From Salvia splendens (lineage: Eukaryota > Streptophyta > Magnoliopsida > Lamiales > Lamiaceae): a stretch of 64,000 nucleotides of DNA. Location: NCBI RefSeq assembly GCF_004379255.2, contig NC_056051.1, positions 9,401,968-9,465,967 of the forward strand, read 5' to 3'. A model generated the notes under the pieces. The model saw only the letters and a list, made by a program, of their open reading frames with translations, was not told the origin of the DNA and made no database searches. Both the position numbers and the translations under genes were made by a program. The number at the start of each line of letters is the position of its first letter. Position 1 is the stretch's first letter. This document shows, piece after piece, positions 44,946 through 56,989 of this stretch.

Positions 44946-46143
44946 AGTATTCGTGCAATGCAAGAGCATGCCGTAGAGCAGGTCCCGTGGCCCATCCTTC
45001 GTACATACGTATGCCGGGAACATGATGTAGCTCATCAACGTCCGTTCGAAGACTACTTAGCCGATGAACCACGGTGGGGACCGATGGTTTTTCACCGGCG
45101 GTTTAAGATGTGGTGTGATTTGTTTCTCCGCATTGTTCACACGTTGGAAGGGTGTGAGTCGTACTTCCAGATGCGGCAAGATGAGACCGCAAACCTAGGC
45201 TATCCACGCTTATGAAATACATGGTTGTGCTTCTTCAGTTGGCCTACTGCACAACAACAGACATGTTCGACGAACATCTTCACGTCGGTGATTCAACTGG
45301 GCGGGAGTGTGGCAAAATTTTTGAGTGCATGGTGGAGGCGTTCGACACCACATATTTGCGCAAGCCGAATGCCACTGATCTCCAGTTTCTAATGGACATG
45401 CATGCGAGGGTGCACGACTTTCCTAGAATGCTAGGGAACATAGATTGTATGCACTGGGAGTGGAATAATTGTCTGACAGCGTGGAGAAGTCAATTCACTA
45501 GTGGGTATAAGGGTACCCACCCAATGATGATCCTTGAAGCCATCGTTGACTGCCGCCTTTGGATCAGGCATGGTCACTTCGGCGTGGTGGGTCAAACAAC
45601 GACATCTACGTGCTGAACACGTCGTCTTTCTTCACCGAGCAATGCGGCGGAATGGTCCATTTATCGAGTTCACTGCCAACGAACAACAACATCAAATGCG
45701 GTACTACTTAGCAGATGGAATATACCCAATATGGCCATTTTTCCTCAAGACTTCTCATGCCCAACCAATCCGAAGAGAGCTTTATTTGAAAACGGCAAGA
45801 GGCTACACGGAAGGAGGTGGAATGAGGATTTGGTGTGCTTCAAGCGCTTTGGGCAATAGTGAAAGGCCCATCTCTTTCCCGGTACAGACATCATATTGCC
45901 ACTGTCATATACGCGTGATCATAATGCATAACATGATTATCGATGATGAAAGTCCAAGAGTTAGCAGTTGGTCTGATGACGAAACCGGAACGAGTGTTGG
46001 TCGTGCAACCACCGGTCATTCGAGGTTTACCGTATGGAGTCAACGAGAAATTATGGGAAGAGGAGAACATGCGCAACCAACAAGCCCATCATGCACTCAA
46101 GCCCGACATGGTTGAAGAAGTTTGGGCACGTAGTCGTCGTTGA
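44946..46143 (+). pseudogene. PIF/Harbinger transposase relic
   Basis: The pieces are in order across frames: PFEDYLADEPRWGPMVFHRR and RFKMWCDLFLRIV (about 45047-45150), YLRKPNATDLQFLM and RMLGNIDCMHWEWNNC (first catalytic Asp in NID, near 45440), YKGTHPMMILEAIVD, a shift near 45600, then FTANEQQHQMRYYLADGIYP. A region encoding RKEVE, a TGA, then GFGVLQ matches the catalytic Glu motif RKDVERAFGVLQ. Frameshifts and stops make it inactive. The N-terminus fuses directly to the copia RNase H fragment. Confidence 0.75.
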
Positions 46144-47341
46144 AAGTTTACCTCTTTTAATTATTTCTATTGTAACTTTTTTTTAAAATTAAGTAATGTA
46201 TATTTTGTATTTAATTTAATATTTCATTTTGCTATTTTAATATGTGAAAGTTAAAAAAAGAGTTAAATTAAAAACTAAATGAAAATGGGTTTTAAAAATG
46301 AAGTCCGGACACTAGTTCTTGCCACTGTAGGACTCTGGGCCAGACTAGGAAATGTTGTTGTGGCAAATGCTAATCCGACTACTATTTCGAGCTATTGTAG
46401 ATGCTTTGAAAAAGAAATTAAGTATTTACACTGAGATAATCCAAAGTTGATTATTTATAATGGGATAGAAGGAATACATAATGTCTTGAAATATTGAATC
46501 ACATAATTTAAAAATAGAGAATACACAACACACATAATCAGACTAAATGGATTCTTGTATATTGAGTATCCAATATCAAGGAAAATAAACAAAATTTATA
46601 GTTAAAGAAACTTAGCTCAGCCTGCCCACATTAGTGGTGGGCCTGGCTCAGCCGAGCCCCAAACTACTTGGGCCATGACATGGTGGGGCCTGGGCCGGGC
46701 TCCAATTTGACAACTTATAAGTGTATGTTCAAAATTTTTTCAAGGTATATTTAAATAATGCCAACTACAATTCATGGTGGGGCCTAGGCCGGACTACAAT
46801 TCATGTCAACTACACACATATAATGTCAACTATAAGTTGTTGACATTTGATGTGCAGGCTATTGACATTTGATATGCAGGCTATTGACATTTGATATGTA
46901 GACTATGGACGATAATACCCACAAGTTGACATAATCTACTTGCAGTTGAAATTCCAAAAATGTTGTTGATGAGTGGCTGAAAATGCATCTCAATTCTCAA
47001 TTAAGCTAAAATATCTCAACCTAACATACCCTAATGTGAAATAAGTAGTTGACTACTAAAATGAATAAGATAATGTTTTCTTTTAGTTTTTTTTCTTTTT
47101 CTTTTTCCTCCAATGTTTGTTTAGTCGATAGTTTTTAAGGAAAATTCATCTCCCTTCAGTGTTGGAATTATAAATGTATCTATGACTTTTGATAAAGTTG
47201 TCCACAAAAGCTACAAGAATAACAGCAGGCAAGATTACTAATAATGAATTAACCGGAACTTATTTAATATACTAGTATGAAATTCATTTTTGGACAGCCA
47301 AAAAAGGAATTAAAGAGAAAAAAAAGGACAGAGAGACATGA
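46144..47341. other. Intergenic, AT-rich, 3' flank of the H-protein gene
   Basis: No gene is seen. Three 22-bp tandem units (TATTGACATTTGATATGCAGGC-like) lie at about 46838-46905. Confidence 0.55.
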
Positions 47342-48220
47342 TTAGTGAGCAGCAGCATCTTCTTCTTCACAGAATTTAATGTAGTCTTTAGATCCCATCA
47401 AGTTTGCAAGATCTGAAGGATTGCTTGGCTTTACCTTGATCATCCATCCCTCTTCATATGGACTTGTGTTAATCTTATCACAAAACACAACATAAATTAG
47501 CAAAGTTCTCTTTCTCGTGTTTACATTTTTTTAGCAAAAAATTATATTTTTATTTATCTTACTTTATTCTCTCTTGTTTTAGATTACTAAACATCTTTTT
47601 CTTAAATCATTTCCAGTGCACGTGTGATTAGACAATAGATTGACATCGAAAGAGTAATATTTTGTTGGTTGGATTAATGAATTACTATTACTTACCAATC
47701 CGGGAGAGTCGGCTAGCTTGGAGTTGATCTCGATCACCTCACCGGAGATGGGAGAGTTCACATCACTGGTGGCCTTCACACTCTCCACGGCTCCAAACCC
47801 GGTGCCTTGTTTCACTTCCTTCCCGGGCTCCGGCAGCTCCACGAACACAAGTTCTCCTAAATGATCCTGAATACATACAAATTTGGGCATTCTCAATTTT
47901 TTACTTTATAATATAACTGAGAAAAGAGAGGAGAAGCTCACCTGTGCATGGTCTGTGATTCCAATGGTGGCCACATGGCCATCATGCTTCACCCATTCAT
48001 GCGAAGAAGCATACTTCAAATCATCCAAAACTGCAAAATCACCCACATATATGTTAAGTAGCATAGCATTCTTTCAAAATTTAAAATAAAAAAAGGGAAG
48101 ATTTTGAAGGTCAAGTTGAAAAAAACCAGTTGAGAAGGCTCTAAAGGCAGGAGATTTTGAAGCACAAGTTGAGAGTCTCAGAGCATTTGCTGTAGAAGAA
48201 GCCCACATTCTTAGTGCCAT
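47342..48220 (-). CDS. GDCSH: Glycine cleavage system H protein, mitochondrial
   Basis: Four exons on minus: 48220-48127, 48030-47942, 47866-47696, 47473-47342, joining to 161 aa. Introns are GT..AG except that the last acceptor reads ATAAG, also an AG. Residues 1-31 form a Ser/Ala/Arg-rich mitochondrial transit peptide ([17 protein letters not shown]). The mature part starts near [18 protein letters not shown]. The lipoate-bearing lysine is in ESVKATSDV (Lys92), and the end is [15 protein letters not shown] and [10 protein letters not shown]. Length and layout match plant H proteins. H protein carries the aminomethyl group between P, T and L proteins of the glycine decarboxylase complex in photorespiration. 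The gene looks intact. Confidence 0.95.
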
Positions 48221-49126
48221 TTTCTGTTATCTTCTTCAGCCCCTCTCCCTCTCTTTGTTTTTTGAGTGCAAAAAAAACACGAAAACAAAAAGGGTTTCAA
48301 GATAATAGTTTTTTCTCCCATCTATTATCTTTGATGAATGGTGGAAAATAAAAGCCTATCTTTGTAACTCAACACATTCTTTCACACCAGTTGCCTTTAA
48401 ATTTAAAAAAAAGTCATAGATTTGCATTTTTTTTAAATTTCTTCTTTTTAATATATTACTCAATTTGAAAATGTAGAGGTTACTTGAAATGTGCATAGTT
48501 GATGTTTTCATTATGTTTGTATTCTACTATAGTATTACAAAATTTGTTGATTAGAAAATGGGTGGTGATGTTATTATCATCACACTAAACACATAGTACA
48601 ATAATCTTTCATTATTTGTTTCCCTAATTCGAAATTATTTACAATGTTATTTTATTTGTTTGTGGGATGTGAAACACTTAGCTTAGTGATCGGTAATTAG
48701 TTAATCTATGATAATTACAATTCATAAATCGAATTTCGTTATGATTAATATGAATGGCCATCAAATATTTTGTACAGTATTCAATGTAATGAATTGTGGC
48801 CAGTAGCATTTGGCTAGGCTGTTCACACAGCATCTCTCCAATTTCAAAATTATTTGGTTTCTTCTTACGATCATTAGTACTAGTACTACTATATATATGA
48901 AGTTTAATAATTGGGTTGGTGTAAGACATTTATATCCGAACTGAGAATTGGCTCACTCCATATATGTTTGAATTATAATCCCTAAATTTCGAAAAAATAT
49001 ATGGAGGAACACTATTTTGTGTAAAAGATTCTTACAACAAAAGAATAATAATAAAAACTCCAAATATAATTTCAACAAAATAGTAATAATAAAAACTCCA
49101 AATATAATTTCAAAATTGTTAAGACT
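48221..49126. other. Intergenic, 5' flank of the H-protein gene
   Basis: AT-rich with no gene. A short tandem duplication (AATAATAATAAAAACTCCAA twice) lies at about 49042-49110. Confidence 0.55.
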
Positions 49127-49660
49127 GTCGACTGTATAGTAGTTTGATATTGTAGTTAGATATTGACTGCTTTGGGTTATGACCGTACGGATTTGTTTTT
49201 GGATCACACTCACAAGTCTTCAAATTAATTGGAGTTGGATAACAATTACATACAACTTTCAACTTCCCTCCATTCTCTGATGTGGGATGGGTTTGAACCC
49301 AACGAACCTCCCCTTAAACCGAGATTACATTGGGAACACAGTCGACACGACATGGATCGTTCAAACCCTGGCCACTGAGTCATCCTGGGCCCAACTCTAA
49401 CTTGAGTCCTTCAGGGCCCATCCTAACCGGGGCTTATCTAGGCCCGATCCAAAGTCACCAGGGCTTTGATACTACTGTTAGGACCTTCAACTGTATATTA
49501 ATTTGATAATGTTTGTTTTGGGTCAAGCCCTCACGAATTTGTTTTTGGGTCACTCTTAAAAATGCCTCAATCTAATTGGGATTGAACACCAATTATATAC
49601 ATGTTTCAACTTCCCTTTATTGTCTGACGTAGGATGAGTTTGCATCCAACAAAAATCAAT
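49127..49660. repeat. Pair of related dispersed repeats
   Basis: About 49127-49300 and 49481-49650 share blocks in the same order: CGACTGTATAGTAGTTTGAT / CAACTGTATATTAATTTGAT, then ATTTGTTTTTGGATCAC / ATTTGTTTTTGGGTCAC, and TTCAACTTCCCTCCATT / TTCAACTTCCCTTTATT followed by GATGTGGGATG / GACGTAGGATG. Between them lies a GC-richer spacer with repeated GGGCCCA. The type is not identified. Confidence 0.5.
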
Positions 49661-49713
49661 CCAAAGGATATGTCAATATAATTTGTAGCAACAACTGTTC
49701 TTGTTGGGGTATA

Positions 49714-49947
49714 CTCCCTCCGTCCACGAAAAATAGGGCAGTTTCATTTTCTGCACTTGTTTTAAAAAAATGATAATGAATAGTTAAAGTGGATAGAAAG
49801 TAAAGTACGAGAGAGAATAATGTAGAGAAGTCTCTTGTCTATATTATTCTGTCTCTTACTTTTCTTTATATCAACTTTAACTATTTATTATCATTTTTCA
49901 AGCGAGTGGAGAAAATGAAAGTGCCATATTTTTCGTGGACGGAGAAA
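49714..49947. mobile_element. Stowaway MITE
   Basis: The left terminus CTCCCTCCGTCCACGAAAAA and right terminus ATTTTTCGTGGACGGAGAAA form an inverted repeat, with TA on the left flank. The interior also folds back (AGTTAAAGTGGATAGAAAGT with ACTTTTCTTTATATCAACTT). Confidence 0.8.
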
Positions 49948-50140
49948 GTGTTTATTTTTGTTGTTCTTTTAATCGGTCAATACTTTTTTAGAGTATCTAT
50001 AGTATAACCATTGGAAATGACTAATGAGATATTATAAAAACTTGAACATTGACAAATCAATACACATAAATTACATTTTAAAATTTGCTTAATCAATTCT
50101 ATCAACTGTAAACTACTCTTTTTTTTATCAATTTGAAAGT

Positions 50141-50718
50141 AGACTTAATCTTGGTGTACAGAATTACAATTGAATAAAAATTAATTAGAACTAAAATTCA
50201 ATAAAATTGAATTTGAGCGAATGAATTTTAAATTATTTCCAAATCATTTGATAAAATAAAATAAATTGATATATGAAATTTTGCACAAACACAATATACA
50301 ATGTTCACATGTTACACACACAACATACTATAATGGACATACATACATGCATAGTACACACTGAGAATCAAATTTGTACTCCATTTGTTCCTTGTTAACA
50401 AATCATTTATTTTCAGCACAGAGTTTAACAATAATGTGATAAATGGATAGTGAAAAAGTAAGAAAAAATAAAGTAAGAGAGATGTAGAAAGAGTAAAAGT
50501 TAAATTAATTTTTGCCAACAATAGAAATGACTCAATTAACTTAAAACTTTCTGAATTAGAAAAATGACTATATTAACATGGAACAAATAGTACTTATATT
50601 ATACCCACGCCATGTTATAAAGAAATTTATAATGTGAAATTAAGACGATGATTACAAAAGATGACAAAAGAGGAAATTATGTAGTGCTTGTAAAACTGAT
50701 TTAGTCTCCAAGCAAATG
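50141..50718. repeat. Tandem duplication, copy 1, left part (before the gypsy insertion)
   Basis: It matches 60210-60788 almost base for base. It contains a small MITE (about 50377-50593; TACTCCATTTGTTCCTTGTT and AACATGGAACAAATAGTA as ends). The last five bases AAATG (50714-50718) are the target-site duplication of the gypsy element. Confidence 0.85.
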
Positions 50719-51425
50719 TGATGGAGACACACCCAAGCTGATCTACAAAGACAAGAAGATGAATCCATTGATCATTCAAAGTGGGCCAATTACAAGAGCT
50801 AGAGCTAAGAAAATAAAGGAGCCCATGTTGCTTTTAGTTGCTGAAATAAAAGCCCAATTCCAAGACCATTCTACATTGGGCCAAGTGGTGAATATTATTC
50901 AAGTTAGTGGGCAGCCCAAGGCTTGAAGTTTGGAGTCACTACATATCACATTTTGGAGGCCAAAATTGATGATACATGATGCATTTTCTTCTAAGTTGGA
51001 GCAGCCAAAATTATGGGTCTATTTTAATTACATTTTATGTTAAATAAGTGACTTTAGATATCCTAGAGTTACACCAATGTGAGACTTTCAAGAGTCCATT
51101 CTAGCCTATAAATAGGCTTGTAAGCATGTCATTTGAAGAAACCATTGATCAAATACGACAATAGACTTTGTCTTGTGAGTTGAATTCTCATTGTAGAGTT
51201 TTTCACTTGTTTGTAACTTATCAAGATACTTTGAGCAAGTTCTTGTGGCGTTCAATCATACCGAGGTTCTTGGCTGATCATATAGTCAACGGGTCGAGTT
51301 TTTTCAAGCTCTGGAAGTGGATCAAACCAGATTATCAATCAAGGGAGTCCGCTGCCAAACCTTATACGTGGGGTTCTTGGATCAATATATCCAACGGGTC
51401 CTTCGTCGTATCCCAATCTATATCA
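50719..51425 (+). repeat. 5' LTR of the Ty3/gypsy element
   Basis: Starts TGATGGAGACACACCC and ends CTATATCA, 707 bp. It is highly similar to 56194-56963 but lacks about 63 bp present there (after GAGTTACACCAA). A TATA box (CCTATAAATAGG) is near 51109. Flanked on the left by AAATG. Confidence 0.9.
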
Positions 51426-51427
51426 TT

Positions 51428-51441
51428 TGGTATCAAGAGCC
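51428..51441 (+). other. Primer-binding site of the gypsy element
   Basis: TGGTATCAAGAGCC, two bases after the LTR, close to the tRNA-iMet site TGGTATCAGAGC with one inserted A. Confidence 0.75.
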
Positions 51442-51804
51442 AACTGGTATTGATCTATCCTTAGCTTTATCTTACATTGTTTATCTTTCATATCCTTGAA
51501 AAAAAAACTGAAAGAAAAGAAAAAAAAATAGAAAAAAAAGAAAAAAAAACGAAATGCATATTTCACCTCATATTTTCTTGACCATTTCCTTTCATCCTTC
51601 ATTCAAGGGCTGAAGTTTGGTTGGTCGTTATTAGTTCTTGTTTGTTCTTTATTTGTTTTTTACTTGTGTTATCTTTGCAAAAGAGAAAGAGTGGTAAAAG
51701 GCTTGAGTGGTGAGATTATTTGAGGGGAGGTAAAAGCCAACGAGTGATATACACGAGTGTTTTGTGAGGTTTATTTTTGTGTGATACACGAGTGAACTGT
51801 GAGG

Positions 51805-53176
51805 ATGGATTCTACTGATGAAAATCAAATTGATCCTACGTTGCAAGCCATGCAACAACATTTTAGAAGGCTTGGACGTGTTCTGGAAAGTGTTTCAGAG
51901 CGCTTGGAGAGGCTAGAACTTCAAGCAAATGCAAACAATAACGAGGAAGAAGAGAGTGGAGGAGAGGATAATGCTTCACATAGGCATCGAAATGAGAGGC
52001 ATGGAAACGGTAGAAGAGGGCGTACAAATGAAATTGATGGTGATTTGAGAAGCATCAAACTGAAGATCCCAACATTCCAAGGAAGGAGTGACCCCGAAGC
52101 TTATTTGGAGTGGGAGAGAAAGGTGGATCTCATCTTTGAATGTCACGACTATTCCGAGGAGAAAAAGGTTAGGCTTGCTGCTATTGAATTCACTGACTAT
52201 GCTATATTTTGGTGGGATCAATTGACAACTTATACAAGGAGATATGGAGGAAGACCAGTTACAATCTATGAAACAAGGTACTAAATCTGTTGATGAGTAC
52301 TACAAAGAGATGGAGATTGCTATGATTAGGGCAAATGTTGAAGAAGATAGAGAAGCAACCATGGCTTGATTCTTATGTGTGCTGAATAGAGAGATTGCAA
52401 ACATTGTGGAGCTTCAACACTATGTGGAGTTGGAGGACATGGTTCATATGGCCATGAAGGTGGATGGACAATTGAAGAAGAAGGGAACAATCCAAAAGAA
52501 TTTTTCAACAAGTTCTCATTCTTCAAGGACAAAAGAGTGGACTTCATCCAAATCCAATTTTGGGCAGCTTCTAAACCCTAAAATGAAGCGTCGACATCCA
52601 AGTCTAAAAAATTTGAGAAGGGTAAAGGTATTTCTACTTCTACTTCTACTCGAAATAGAGATATCAAATGTTTTCGTTGTCAAGGTGTTGGACATATAGC
52701 ATCTCAATGTCCAAACAAAAGGGTGATGATTTTGAAGCCAAATGGAGAGATAGAATCTGAAAGTGAACGTGAAGATGATGATGATGAAGAGGAGGAGGAT
52801 AAGCAACTGGAGGAGATTGGACCAGAACATGGAGAACTTTTGGTGGTTCGAAGGGCTCTAAACATGCAAAACAGAAACGATGATCAACAAAGGGAGAACA
52901 TCTTCCACACAAGGTGTTTGGTCCAAGGTAAACTTTGCATAATGATTATTGATGGTGGTAGTTGTGCAAATGTTGCAAGTTCTGAAATGGTGGAAAAGTT
53001 GAGCTTAACAACGGAAAAACATCCTAATCCGTACAAGCTACAATGGCTTAATAAATGTGGAGAAATTCGAGTGACTACGCGAGTTCTAATTTCGTTTTCA
53101 ATTGGAAATTATAAAGATGATGTTCTTTGTGATGTTGTGCCAATGCATGCAAGTCACATTCTTTTGGGGAGGCCAT
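51805..53176 (+). pseudogene. gag and protease of the gypsy element, broken
   Basis: ATG at 51805 (MDSTDENQIDPTLQAMQQHF); a Glu/Arg-rich N-terminus precedes the gag core (LKIPTFQGRSDPEAYLEWER, EFTDYAIFWWDQL). Near 52255-52275 the reading jumps from RPVT to a KQGTKSVDEYYKEMEIA-type segment in another frame, so part of gag is deleted. A TGA replaces an expected CGA (Arg) at about 52368. The zinc knuckle CFRCQGVGHIASQC (near 52672) is intact. The protease has IIDGGSCANVAS (near 52947). A TGA in place of Trp ends the frame at GRP (53176). Confidence 0.85.
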
Positions 53177-56100
53177 GACAGTTTGATCGTAGGGTGATTT
53201 ATGATGGATTTCACAACCACTACACCTTCAAGCACAACAACAAGTCTATTATGCTTGTCTCATTGACACCTCAACAAGTTCAAGAGGACCAACAGAAATT
53301 GTCACAAGCAAGGAGAGCTCGTGAGGTTGAGAGAAAAAAAAGTGAGGGCATTGAAAAAGAGTCGAGAGAAAAGTAAGAATGAGAGAAAAAAGGTGAGGGC
53401 ATTGAAAAAGAGTCAGGTGAAAAGAGTCCGAATGAAAAAAAGAATTTGTATGTAGGAACAAAAGAAATAAAGAGTGCAATAGTTGAAAAAGAGAGTGTTT
53501 TCATCTTAGCGTACAAACAGTGTTTGTTTACCACTAACGAATTAACCACTTCTTTGCCAAGTACTTTTGTATCTCTTTTACAGGAATTCAAAGATATTTT
53601 TTTCAGTGGAAGAATTAAGTGGATTACCTTCATTAAGAGGTATTGAACACCAAATTGACCTTGTTCCCGGCGCAGTTCTACCAAACCGACCAGCCTATAG
53701 AGCCAATCCCGAAAAGACTAAGGAAATTCAAAGGCAAGTGCAAGAGTTGTTGGACAAAGGAAAAATCCGTGAGAGCATGAGTCCATGTGCTGTTCCGGTA
53801 ATTGTTGTTTCTAAGAAAGATGGATCATGGAGGATGTGCATCGACTGCCGAGCAATCAACAAAATCACGGTAAAGTATCGCTATCCTATTCCTAGGCTAG
53901 ATGATATGCTTGATGAATTGCATGGATCTGTTGTGTTTAGTAAGATCGATTTGAAAAGTGGTTACCATCAAATTCGAATTAGAGAAGGAGACGAATGTAA
54001 AACAGCCTTTAAAACAAAATTTGGTCTATATGAGTGGTTAGTAATGCTTTTTGGTTTAACTAATGCACCAAGTACTTTCATGAGATTGATGCACCATGTT
54101 TTGAGAAAATTCATTGGAAAATTTGTGGTTGTTTATTTTGATGATATTCTTGTCTATAGCAAAAATGTGGATGAACATCTTAACCATGTGCGTGCAGTTT
54201 TGGATACCTTACGAAAATAATCATTGTACGCAAATCTAAAAAAATGTTCTTTTTACATGGATAAAGTTGTTTTTCTGGGTTTTGTTATAAGTGCTAATGG
54301 GATTGAAATGGAAAAGGAGAAGGTGAAAGCTATTTTAGAATGACCAATTCCTCAAAATGTAGCACAAGTTAGAAGTTTTCATGGTCTTGCAAGTTTTTAT
54401 AGGAGGTTTGTCAAGGATTTTAGTACAATTGCTGCACCTTCGAATGAAATTGTTAAAAAGGAAGTTTGTTTTTATTGGGGAGAAAAACAAGAGCATGCTT
54501 TTAATCTCCTTAAAGAAAAACTTACAACTGCACCAATTCTTTCTTTGCCTAACTTTGATAACATGTTTGAGCTTGAATGTGATGCATCTGGAGTAGGCAT
54601 AGGAGCTGTTTTGTTGCAGGATGGAAAGCCAATCACTTACTTTAGCGAAAAGTTGAAAGGAGCTCAATTGAACTATCCAACGTATGACAAGGAGTTATAT
54701 GCTTTGGTTAGAGCTTTGGAAACATGTCAGCATTACTTGTGGCCTAAAGAGTTTGTAATTCATACGGATCAAGAATCTCTCAAGTACTTGAAAGGTCAAG
54801 GTAAGCTTAGCAAGAGACATGTTAAGTGGGTGGAATTCATTGAATCATTTCCCTATGTAATCAAATACAAAAAGGGAAAAGAAAACATTGTGGCTGTTGC
54901 ATTGTCTCGGAGGTACATTTTGATCACTACTTTGAGTTCTAAGTTGCTTGATTTTGAGTTGATTAAGGAAATGTATGATAATGACCCGGACTTTGCTTCT
55001 ATCTATTTAGCTTGTGAGCATGCTGCATTTGACAAGTTCTATAGGCATGATGGCTATTTGTTTAGAGAAAATAAACTGTGCATTCCTAAAGGTTCTATGC
55101 GTGAAATGCTTGTGCGTGAAGCTCATGGTGGTGGTTTAATGGGGCATTTTGGAGTCCATAAGACAATGGATGTTTTGCATGAACATTTCTTTTGGCCTAA
55201 AATGCGTGTGGATGTTGAAAGAATTTGTAAAGGATGCATAACTTGCATGCAAGCCAAGTCGAAATCACACCCACATGGTTTGTACAAACCGTTACCAATT
55301 CCTAGTCCACCTTGAAAGGATATTTCAATGGACTTTGTCATTGGTTTGCCAAGAACAAAAAGAGGTAGAGATTCAGTTTTTGTGGTTGTTGATAGGTTTT
55401 CAAAAATGACACATTTTATTCCATGTCACAAAACTGATGATGCATCTCATATTGCTGATTTGTTCTTTAAAGAAATTGTCTGTTTGCATGGTGTTCCTAG
55501 ATCAATTGTGAGTGATCGAGATGCTAAATTTGTGAGTCATTTTTGGCGTGTGTTGTGGAATAAGTTGGGAACTAAACTCTTGTTTTCTACTACTTGTCAT
55601 CCACAAACTGATGGACAAACTGAAGTAGTTAATAGGACTTTGTCTCAATTACTACGGACTTTAGTTAAAAAGAACTTGAAAAGCTGGGAGGAATGCTTAC
55701 CTTTTGATGAATTTGCTTATAATCGAAGTGTTCATTCTGCTACTAACTTTTCTCCATTTGAAATTGTGTATGGCTTTAATCCATTGAGTCCACTAGATTT
55801 GATTCCAATACCTATTGAAGAACGTGCAAGTCTTGATGGAAAAGCTAAGGCTGAAATGGTGAAAAGATTGCATGAAAGGGTAAGACTCAACATTGAAAAG
55901 AGGACAGAACAATATGCAAAGCAAGCCAACAAGGGTCTGAAACAAGTCATCTTTGAGCCGGGAGATTGGGTTTGGTTGCATATGAGAAATGAGAGATTTC
56001 CTTCGAAAAGAAAGTCCAAGTTGCAGCCAAGAGGAGATGGACCATTCCAAGTGATTGCAAAAATCAATGATAATGCTTACAAACTAGTCTTACCTGGTGA

Positions 56101-56401
56101 GTTTAATGTAAGTGCTACTTTCAATGTTTCTGATTTATCTCCTTATGTTAGTGAATTAGATTTGAGGACGAATCCTCTTGAAGAAGAGGGGAATGATGGA
56201 GACACACCCAAGCTGATCTACAAGGACAAGAAGATGGATCCATTGATCATTCAAAGTGGGCCAATTACAAGAGCTAGAACTAAGAAACTAAAGGAGTCCA
56301 TGTTGCTTTTAGTTGCTGAAATAAAAGCCCAATTCCAAGACCATTCTACATTGGGCCAAGTGGTGAATATTATTCAAGTTAGTGGGCAGCCCAAGGCTTG
56401 A
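53177..56401 (+). pseudogene. pol of the gypsy element; C-terminus runs into the 3' LTR
   Basis: The linker (53177-53560) has a stop and a one-base shift in a T-run near 53597. [37 protein letters not shown] and the catalytic [11 protein letters not shown] (near 54140); stops at 54218 and near 54342. RNase [27 protein letters not shown]. Integrase: HHCC finger ([10 protein letters not shown] ... CKGCITC), a TGA in place of Trp at 55313, then DDE residues in SMDFVIGLP, IVSDRDAKF and TDGQTEVVNR. The C-terminal FNVSDLSPY and DLRTNPLEEEGND segments lack an obvious chromodomain. The frame crosses the LTR start at 56194 and ends at 56401. Confidence 0.85.
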
Positions 56402-56963
56402 AGTTTGGAGTCACTACATATCACATTTTGGAGGCCAAAATTGATGATACATGATGCATTTTCTTCCAAGTTGGCGCAGCCAAAATTAAGGGTCTATTTG
56501 AGTTACATTTTATGTTAAATAAGTGACTTTAGATATCCTAGAGTTACACCAAAGGTTTAGGAGTTACTTTTCTTTTATTATGAGTCTTTTTAAGTGTCTT
56601 AAGTTGTACTAATGATGTGAGACTTTCAAGAGTCCATTCTAGCCTATAAATAGGCTTGTAAGCATGTCATTTGAAGACACCATTGATCAAATACGAAAAT
56701 AGACTTTGTCTTTGTGAGTTGAATTCTCTTTGTAGAGTGTTTCACTGTTTGGAACTTATCAAGATACTTTGAGCAAGATCTTGTGGCGTTCAACCATACC
56801 GAGGTTCTTGGCTAATCATATAGCCAACGGGTCGAGGTTTCCTAAGCTCTGGAAGTGGATCAAACCAGATTATCAATCAAGGGAGTCCGCTGCCAAACCT
56901 TATACGTGGGGTTCTTGGATCAATATATCCAACGGGTCCTTCGTCGTGTCCCAATCTATATCA
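56194..56963 (+). repeat. 3' LTR of the gypsy element, flanked by TSD AAATG
   Basis: Starts TGATGGAGACACACCC just after a polypurine tract (AGAAGAGGGGAA, ends 56193) and ends CTATATCA. The next five bases AAATG (56964-56968) repeat the left flank. The first 208 bases are also the pol C-terminus. Confidence 0.9.
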
Positions 56964-56989
56964 AAATGGGTCGAATACAAACTCTTATC

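Noticed and set aside
50719..56963. Endogenous pararetrovirus (caulimovirid) origin of the gypsy-like region
   Set aside because: Two LTRs, a 5-bp target duplication and an integrase with DDE residues show an LTR retrotransposon.
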